This document shows positions 8,201 to 12,119 of a stretch of 12,119 nt of DNA, one piece after another (position 1 is the first letter of the stretch; each line of letters starts with the position of its first letter). Origin of the DNA: CBDUXT01 sp965371245. GTDB taxonomy: Bacteria > Planctomycetota > Phycisphaerae > UBA1845. The DNA lies in assembly GCA_965371245.1 (NCBI GenBank), contig CBDUXT010000132.1, forward strand, positions 1 to 12,119, in the 5' to 3' direction. The notes beneath the pieces are model-generated. The model was not told where the DNA came from. It saw only the letters and a list, made by a program, of their open reading frames with translations, and ran no database searches. Position numbers and translations under genes: made by a program.

Positions 8201-8768
8201 CGATGGTCGCGTGACACTCGGTACCGGGAATGGGCTCGGCGACGATCACGGCACCTGGGCAACTGTCGTACAACGCCACGGTGGCCGTAAACGGACGAAC
8301 ATCGCCGGACGCGTCCTTGTCGCCAGACACGCGGATGATGTAACGATCGAGGCTGCAACCGGCCACGCCCGTCGTCGCGATATCATCGGCGAAACGGATT
8401 CCGCCGCCGGCGAAAGGCCCAAAGACGAACGGGCCTCGCGTGTTGCTGTAGACGAGCGTGCCCGGCTCACCGACTGAAGCGGTCTGTCCACCGCCCGCCA
8501 ACACGGCAACACGCCTGACTTCGGTTGTCTGCAACAATGGCCTGACGAGATCCTGCAGATCAGGCGCCGTTGACCCGTGCGCCGTCGATTGCCCCGCGGA
8601 CGTGTTTTCCGTAGCGGGGTCCGCGACTGTTTGTCCGGCCAAGTTCGGTGCCGTTACAAGTGCCGCCAAAACGACACCGACGATCGGCGTCGCGCGCACG
8701 CACCGACGCCGTCGAGCGGAGGGCAAACCCATCCCACATCGCGTACCGCGCAAGGAACTTTTCCTCAT
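5256..8768 (-). CDS. Large secreted cysteine-rich protein with C-terminal dockerin pair
   Basis: A 1170-aa exported protein of unknown role. A long basic N-terminus (RRRRCVRA) precedes a signal-peptide core (PIVGVVLAALVTAP). Residues about 117-277 and 292-442 are two copies of one beta-rich domain, each opening IRFADDI. A cysteine-rich stretch at 443-640 follows, with two C-x-GG-x3-G-x2-C cassettes (461-471, 480-490) and a DPFCC repeat leading into a WD-x2-C motif. Two PPC-like domains (about 646-798 and 805-975) open NDKC and NDRC. The second holds a third cassette (878-888), apparently inside a loop. Residues about 1093-1150 are a dockerin-like pair (NVNADALTNAED, DIDRSGSLGPGD). It is first in a leftward three-gene cluster. 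The start is uncertain: ATG 8768 is chosen because a weak GAG lies 8 bases upstream; ATG 8774 and GTG 8807 are alternatives. Confidence 0.85.
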   Translation of the reverse strand: MRKSSLRGTRCGMGLPSARRRRCVRATPIVGVVLAALVTAPNLAGQTVADPATENTSAGQSTAHGSTAPDLQDLVRPLLQTTEVRRVAVLAGGGQTASVGEPGTLVYSNTRGPFVFGPFAGGGIRFADDIATTGVAGCSLDRYIIRVSGDKDASGDVRPFTATVALYDSCPGAVIVAEPIPGTECHATIVPTQAGQLHDVECVIPADVEIPLPPTMYVAVTFDRGNTGWVHGAPAERGFSIDRFDFPGFECAAALGGFPSFPHASFYTQIFVRDCGNAFPAYRNTKQSGDAFTPGRLIRFADDITLARDDCKMVAYEVSVKGSCSTCSGAFEVDLKTALSDSDPATGNRIPGTDKMEFVFTNKIQVFRFGFDPPIPVPQSFFVTFRTGSDVVGPIVTGRRADLGDTEDTYWEYQGTAPAGAWSVEDFGHSIWSAFDVTVFCEGDPPAGACCDTILTRDKTCRGGPNEGTACVLQDDCRVCAGGANDGEACFSDSGCPGGACPRQAQCVGEAVCGELPEMNCASNRWIESEACDPDPFTPACGLAACCTPDDTCENLTFSECTALPPVERVRRWSPLSLCETLPFPCPFNACLQREGDCRLARPGAGCKDPFCCTDVCAFDPFCCLVEWDRVCLRWANEFCNFNPAFNDKCDGPTDEQGVLGVQANETVFIGNRDATTNSEEPGFCCDNETPGNRGRQTLWFEFAATQTSTRISTCGSDLPFANTLIQVFRVGDDSSRATACETIDAIACNDDATECDTGTLSSVCATDLVVGETYIVTVGTKIQNDNGVLEVDFRSPCTAPPPLPNDRCEDAMFLGGSTIKVDFDLSGEMTNTAPVTFDCPGPFCGRPSFPMANDAWYDWVAPATGQFVIDTCGGLLCVGGDRDGLPCETGESCPGGGTCRDATPETTMVVYQGCDCPVDASNEIDCSTFVTALGCFLGSSSTIDAVKDTCYKIRLGGRIGHTPMGDLKIQMKCPSGAAVTFLDPLNGVVDAGQPHEPDDASTLRGIQSVVISGPAGFEDSVNDPTFIHACWSLCDSHPSVAVANEITSITDNGNGLYTVNLLRPMTPGAVTTLTYTDGVGATSVGTFTVHPGNVNADALTNAEDVAALIAVLRGKVPPPWDLFSADIDRSGSLGPGDLLRLMDLLNGSEAFAPGWNGVPLPESPGDCPN
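6849..6950 (-). repeat. Duplicated DPFCC motif with WD-x2-C element
   Basis: Residues 607-640 of the 1170-aa protein contain KDPFCCTDVC followed by AFDPFCCLVEWDRVC and then an Ala-x3-Cys end. This DPxCC-x3-WD-x2-C element is a recurring disulfide-rich unit in planctomycete secreted proteins; here a shortened first copy abuts a full copy. Confidence 0.6.
7443..8420 (-). repeat. Two tandem copies of an IRFADDI-opening beta domain
   Basis: In the 1170-aa protein, residues about 117-277 and 292-442 share IRFADDI, a Cys, an aromatic-Y/E-strand (YIIRV / YEVSV), IPGT, a P-x-P-P or DPPIPVP turn and a Y/F-V-x-V-T/F strand in the same order. The same order of landmarks occurs in the divergent protein encoded at 9933-10355. 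Confidence 0.6.
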
Positions 8769-9318
8769 GGGCATGACTCGCGCAAAATTGTCAACGCTGC
8801 AAATCACTCTCCGCGGCGCGACCTTCCAGCCGTGAACACCAACCGTCCACCACCGGAAAGCGCGACTGGCCCCGCCTCGCGACTACCTCCACCGGGCCAC
8901 AAAGCAAGCCTTCGGCCTCTGTCCGCCATTATTGGACCACCCAAGTGTCCGGGGAACAGAAAAACGGCGAAAACCCACTCGCCTTCGGGCTTCCGGCCGA
9001 GAAATGTCCAAGCAAGCGAGCGCGCATTACACCGCTTCGGCTCCCTCCTTTCCGACGGGTCTAGTACGTTCGGGGCCAGGGGCGCGGATTCTTCTGACCG
9101 TTGGCAACCCGGATTTGGGCCTTCCGCGAGCAGGACGAACATTTTGGTGTTCGCGATCCGGCCCAGAGAACTCGGGCCTGACGGGCCCCGCATCCACTTT
9201 CCCGCAACTGAAAGAGGGTCGGTTTTCGGCCGAATCGGCAGACTGGGGCCGCGATCTGCGGCGGTGTTCCCAGTGAGGAAGAAAAGCGGAAGAAAACCGG
9301 GCGTTCGAGGGGCTACGT

Positions 9319-9327
9319 TGGTATGAT
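9319..9327 (+). promoter_or_regulatory. Possible extended -10 promoter for the rightward gene
   Basis: TGG-TATGAT matches the TGn-TATAAT extended -10 form with one mismatch. It would start a transcript about 150 bases before the ATG at 9486. No -35 at the usual spacing is visible, which is tolerated by extended -10 promoters. The resulting leader contains GCATC (9335-9339) and GATGC (9364-9368) as inverted arms, with inner GCAC / GTGC, a possible GC-rich stem-loop. Confidence 0.3.
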
Positions 9328-9471
9328 GTGTCTCGCATCCGGGGCACGGGGGCCGCGGGGTGCGATGCCGGAGTCCCCCTCGACCGGGCTCGCTTGGCCG
9401 GCAAAGCCTCAGGCGTCGGCGTGATGTCGATGCGCGTGGTCGAATGAGTGGGACGGGGAACGTACCGAACC

Positions 9472-9476
9472 GGAGG
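9472..9476 (+). promoter_or_regulatory. Ribosome-binding site of the rightward secreted-protein gene
   Basis: GGAGG lies 9 bases upstream of ATG 9486 and supports that start, which also begins a clear signal peptide. Confidence 0.75.
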
Positions 9477-9485
9477 TGCCAATCC

Positions 9486-12119
9486 ATGACGCGCGCGATC
9501 CAGATCCAACGGACGTTGCTGGTTGCCATATCGATGCTCGCATCCACGGCCGCGTTCGCCCAGCCCGGGTTCGGCCGGCGCGACGGCGTAGCGACCGACC
9601 CAAGCTCGAACAGGGGTATTCTGCACGGATTCGACCTCGCACATTTCAGAGACCTGCAGATCGTCGAGGAGGACGTCCCGGCCGACGCGCCGACCGTCGT
9701 TCTCTTGGATGACGCAGCCAGAGCACGTGGCCGGGCGGCGTCACACCTGGCCGAGACGTTCGTCTACAAGAACTTCAGCGCGGGACGTAACAACCAAACG
9801 GCGTTCTTTTTCAACTGGAAATCGACGTCTGGCGGGAGCGGCGATCCGGACTGTCCCGGTACACCCAATGACGGCTGTTTCCCGATCGTGCAAACCGTTC
9901 CCGGTATCTTCCACGCCGACGGCGCCGTCTTCGGCGGCGGTTTCAAGCCGGGCGTGACGGCGGTCTCATCGTACGAGATCTTCGCCTTCCGCAGCAGCGC
10001 GGACGAGGACAAGCTGGACCTTGCCTTCATCGAGATGGAGTTGTGGGACGGTGACCCGCTGAACGCGTTTGACTCTACGGGCGTCGGCGAATGTAGCGGC
10101 GGCGACAACGCGGGCGGATTATGCAAGGCCGACGCCGACTGCAATGTTGCGGACCCCGGTCTCGGAGGCAGTTGCGGCGCCCACTTTTCCGCCTCGCCCA
10201 TCCCGGGAACGAAGGTCACGTTCTCAGGCGTCCCGTTCAACACCAGGATCGTCTTCCGCGGCGAGCTTGATCCGCCCGTACCGACGCCCCACGGCCGCGT
10301 GTGGGTGGTGGTCACCTCGGACGCCTGCCGGTTCGGCTGGTTCCTTTCCAGGAACAGCCCCGAGGTGGGCAGCGACGACCAGGCGCGTCTTGACGCGCTG
10401 ACCGGTACTGGCAACGGGCTCTTCGAGTTCCAGCTCGACGACGACGGCAAGATCAACGGAAATGGTGTCTGCTGCGGCGATGATTGCGACGACCAACCGT
10501 GCGACTACTCGGTTGGGTTGAACTGCTGTGACGACCCGCAGGTTTTCCCCCCCTGCGTCGATGGCGACGCCGAGAATCCACAGCTCGCGAACTTTTCCGG
10601 AACTTGTAGCGGCGATCCGTTCGCGACCGACGACAGCTGTTCCAATTTCTGGCTGAACATCCTGGCGGAGGCGGAGGTGACGATGTCCATCCAGCCGACC
10701 GGCAACGGCCCGCTCGGCGCGCTGGCCGGTGGCGCACGGATCGAAGGCAACGAGATCATCATGGTGGCTGGTGGCGAGAATGTCATGTTCGACATTCAGA
10801 TGAGTAACTTCGACACCACTCCCAAAACAGAGCTACGTTGCGTCGGCGGTTTTTTCCCCGGCGCGCCGTGCGACTTCTCGACCGAAACGAGCGAAGTCGA
10901 TGCCTGCGGCCCCGTGATTCCCGAGGGCGACCCCCCAAGTTTCGGTTGCGGCCTCAAGCTGCGTGCGTATCAGGCGGAGCTGGACTCGGCCGGTTTCACC
11001 AGCGGACTCGCCGGCGAGTTGACCACGGCGAGCGTCCCGTGCGCGACCCAAGACGACTGCGTTGCGGCGCTGGGCGGGGCGTGCAACATCACGGGCGACC
11101 CATGCACTGAGGTCGCCATATGCCCTCTGGCTGGCTTGGGTTTTGAGACCTGCGTCGGTCCTTTCTGCAAACTTGGTTTCTGCGAGTTCGCCTTCCTCAA
11201 CACCAAACGTGGCGACCATATCTTTCACGGGGCGGCAGACGAGATCGTCGAGGATCTTGGTTTTCCCGGCATCCGCTGGGGAAAGGCGCTGAACGGCCTG
11301 GCCATTCGGCCGCGGGATCCCTACCCGGCCGGTGGTTTGAACCTCGGTCAGATGGTCCTGACCACAACGGCCGACGCCAAGGGTACGTTTACACTCAACC
11401 TGAAACCGTCTCCGCTTAGTCTGCTACTCGACGCCCAAAGCGGATTCATTCCTCTGGTCGGGCTTGTTCCGGGCAAGGTAACCGTATCGACTGGTCAGTG
11501 CTGCGTCCGTGAGTTGGCCGGGCCATTGTGCGTTTCGGATGAGGTCACCGCCGCCGGCTGTGCCAAGATCGGTGCGGACAACGGCCTTGTGGTCAATTTC
11601 GATCCTACCAAAACCTGTGCCGATGAGTGCTCGCCGTGCCCCAATGGCACGAACGCGGAATGCGACGACGGCGACTCGTGTACGACGGACACCTGCATCG
11701 ACGCCTTGGCGTGTCAGAGCGTCTTGGCTACGAACGACGGCACGGAGTGCCTCAACGGTAGCACTCCGGAAGCCGTCCACAACGATGGACTGAGTTGTTT
11801 GCGATCCACGATAGACGACGGCGACCAATGCACGGACGACGCCTGCTCCGACGGCGGCGTCCGCGGCGCGGCCACCAACACGGCCTCGGCAGCGGGTACG
11901 ACGTGCAACGACGGCGTACTCTGTACACTCAACGACGTATGCCACGGCGCCAACACCGCGGAAAACGGCGGTTGCTTCGGCTCGCTCGTGATAGCCATCG
12001 AGTGCACGACGGACGCCGATTGCCCGAACGATCCTGCTGGCGATCCGTTCCCCTGCGTCACGGGCTTCTGCTTCTGCTCCGAGACGCCTGATGCCGGCTT
12101 TGAAGTCGCCGGCGGCTCC
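9486..12119 (+). CDS. Large secreted cysteine-rich protein, C-terminus beyond the window
   Basis: An uninterrupted frame of 878 codons reaches the window end without a stop. Residues 1-25 are a signal peptide (LLVAISMLASTAAFA|Q, cleavage inferred after Ala25). About 150-290 resembles the beta domain repeated in the 1170-aa protein (SSYEIFAF, SPIPGTKV, LDPPVPTP, then WVVVTS), with a cysteine cassette inserted at 203-230. A Cys/Asp segment (VCCGDDCDDQPC) follows, then a second cassette at 452-462, several Cys-pair segments, and from residue 726 three DG-x2-CT-type repeats (CDDGDSCTTDTC, DGDQCTDDAC, CNDGVLCTLNDVC). The last kind is common in myxobacterial and planctomycete surface proteins. No catalytic motif is seen. 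It is divergent from the dockerin/pseudopilin cluster, and its shared modules suggest a related extracellular role. A dockerin or sorting signal could lie in the missing end. Confidence 0.85.
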   Translation, partial: MTRAIQIQRTLLVAISMLASTAAFAQPGFGRRDGVATDPSSNRGILHGFDLAHFRDLQIVEEDVPADAPTVVLLDDAARARGRAASHLAETFVYKNFSAGRNNQTAFFFNWKSTSGGSGDPDCPGTPNDGCFPIVQTVPGIFHADGAVFGGGFKPGVTAVSSYEIFAFRSSADEDKLDLAFIEMELWDGDPLNAFDSTGVGECSGGDNAGGLCKADADCNVADPGLGGSCGAHFSASPIPGTKVTFSGVPFNTRIVFRGELDPPVPTPHGRVWVVVTSDACRFGWFLSRNSPEVGSDDQARLDALTGTGNGLFEFQLDDDGKINGNGVCCGDDCDDQPCDYSVGLNCCDDPQVFPPCVDGDAENPQLANFSGTCSGDPFATDDSCSNFWLNILAEAEVTMSIQPTGNGPLGALAGGARIEGNEIIMVAGGENVMFDIQMSNFDTTPKTELRCVGGFFPGAPCDFSTETSEVDACGPVIPEGDPPSFGCGLKLRAYQAELDSAGFTSGLAGELTTASVPCATQDDCVAALGGACNITGDPCTEVAICPLAGLGFETCVGPFCKLGFCEFAFLNTKRGDHIFHGAADEIVEDLGFPGIRWGKALNGLAIRPRDPYPAGGLNLGQMVLTTTADAKGTFTLNLKPSPLSLLLDAQSGFIPLVGLVPGKVTVSTGQCCVRELAGPLCVSDEVTAAGCAKIGADNGLVVNFDPTKTCADECSPCPNGTNAECDDGDSCTTDTCIDALACQSVLATNDGTECLNGSTPEAVHNDGLSCLRSTIDDGDQCTDDACSDGGVRGAATNTASAAGTTCNDGVLCTLNDVCHGANTAENGGCFGSLVIAIECTTDADCPNDPAGDPFPCVTGFCFCSETPDAGFEVAGGS
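10092..10175 (+). other. Cysteine cassette inserted in a beta domain
   Basis: Residues 203-230 read C-x9-C-x5-C-x10-C, beginning CSGGDNAGGLC. The segment interrupts the order of landmarks shared with the two IRFADDI domains, lying between the DP-x-NAF strand and the SPIPGT strand. The same cassette type occurs three times in the divergent 1170-aa protein. Confidence 0.6.
11661..11942 (+). repeat. Three DG-x2-CT-type cysteine repeats
   Basis: Units beginning at residues 726, about 778 and 807 share the form (C)-x-DG-x2-CT-x(1-2)-D-x(1-2)-C. The middle unit has lost its leading Cys (IDDGDQCTDDAC). Spacing between units is irregular (about 25-55 residues). Confidence 0.65.

Larger units (their letters stand above)
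8769..9485. other. Divergent intergenic region with no supported gene
   Basis: About 700 GC-rich bases lie between the leftward cluster and the rightward secreted-protein gene, so it should hold promoters for both. Long open frames on both strands here have compositions rich in Pro, Arg, Gly and Ser and no family motif, and I treat them as chance frames. 8976-9004 can form overlapping hairpins, including GCC-TTCG-GGC (8981-8990), followed on the minus strand by a short T run. This is a possible leader structure or terminator, at low confidence. TTGACA at 8789-8794 (minus) lacks a matching -10. Confidence 0.45.

Noticed and set aside
8789..8794. TTGACA on the minus strand as a -35 box of the leftward cluster.
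   Set aside because: At 16-18 bases spacing there is no -10-like hexamer, and it would place the transcription start inside the coding region.
8577..9326. A 249-codon plus-strand frame overlapping the start of the leftward cluster.
   Set aside because: The first part is antisense to the secreted protein's N-terminus and the rest is Arg/Pro/Ser-rich with no motif.
8804..9547. A 247-codon minus-strand frame across the divergent intergenic region.
   Set aside because: Its beginning overlaps the signal-peptide region of the rightward gene on the opposite strand. The peptide has no recognisable domain and has a Pro/Arg/Gly-rich composition.
1291..12119. A cellulosome-like system with cohesin scaffolds.
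   Set aside because: Two dockerin-like domains are clear, but no cohesin, carbohydrate-binding or glycoside hydrolase domain was recognised in the window.

Overview
The window looks like chromosomal DNA of a free-living planctomycete (Planctomycetota, possibly Phycisphaerae-like). This is inferred from three things seen together: very large secreted proteins ending in paired dockerin-like calcium loops, a DUF1559-type pseudopilin (H-X-DG family), and GC-rich cysteine modules of the C-x-GG / WD-x2-C / DGxxCT kinds typical of that phylum. No rRNA, tRNA, CRISPR array or complete insertion sequence was recognised.

Layout. (1) 1-1290 is a sparse, decayed accessory stretch. At the left edge the first 23 codons of a type I restriction-modification methyltransferase gene (hsdM) run leftward out of the window. 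Behind it (75-606) are coding-looking fragments spread over three reading frames, which I read as a decayed gene. At 952-1236 there is a short DUF5681-like gene whose second half seems frameshifted. 607-895 holds nothing I recognise. (2) 1291-8768 is a tight leftward three-gene cluster. It starts with a 1170-aa secreted cysteine-rich dockerin protein (5256-8768), followed after 18 bases by a 375-aa pseudopilin (4110-5237). That overlaps by 22 bases a 946-aa secreted protein with four PPC-like modules, a propeller-like region and a dockerin pair (1291-4131). (3) 8769-9485 is a GC-rich intergenic region separating divergent genes. (4) 9486-12119 is the start of a rightward gene for a third secreted, cysteine-rich protein, open through all 878 codons visible and cut by the window end.

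How the parts relate. The leftward cluster and the divergent gene share building blocks. A beta-rich domain found twice in the 1170-aa protein appears once in the divergent protein. A precise cysteine cassette (C-x-GG-x3-G-x2-C) occurs three times in the former and twice in the latter. In two cases the cassette sits inside another domain, as if dropped into a surface loop. My inference is that these genes make a set of exported, calcium- and disulfide-stabilised surface or extracellular proteins, with the pseudopilin perhaps belonging to the export or surface-attachment machinery. No enzyme active site and no cohesin partner is visible, so the function is unknown.
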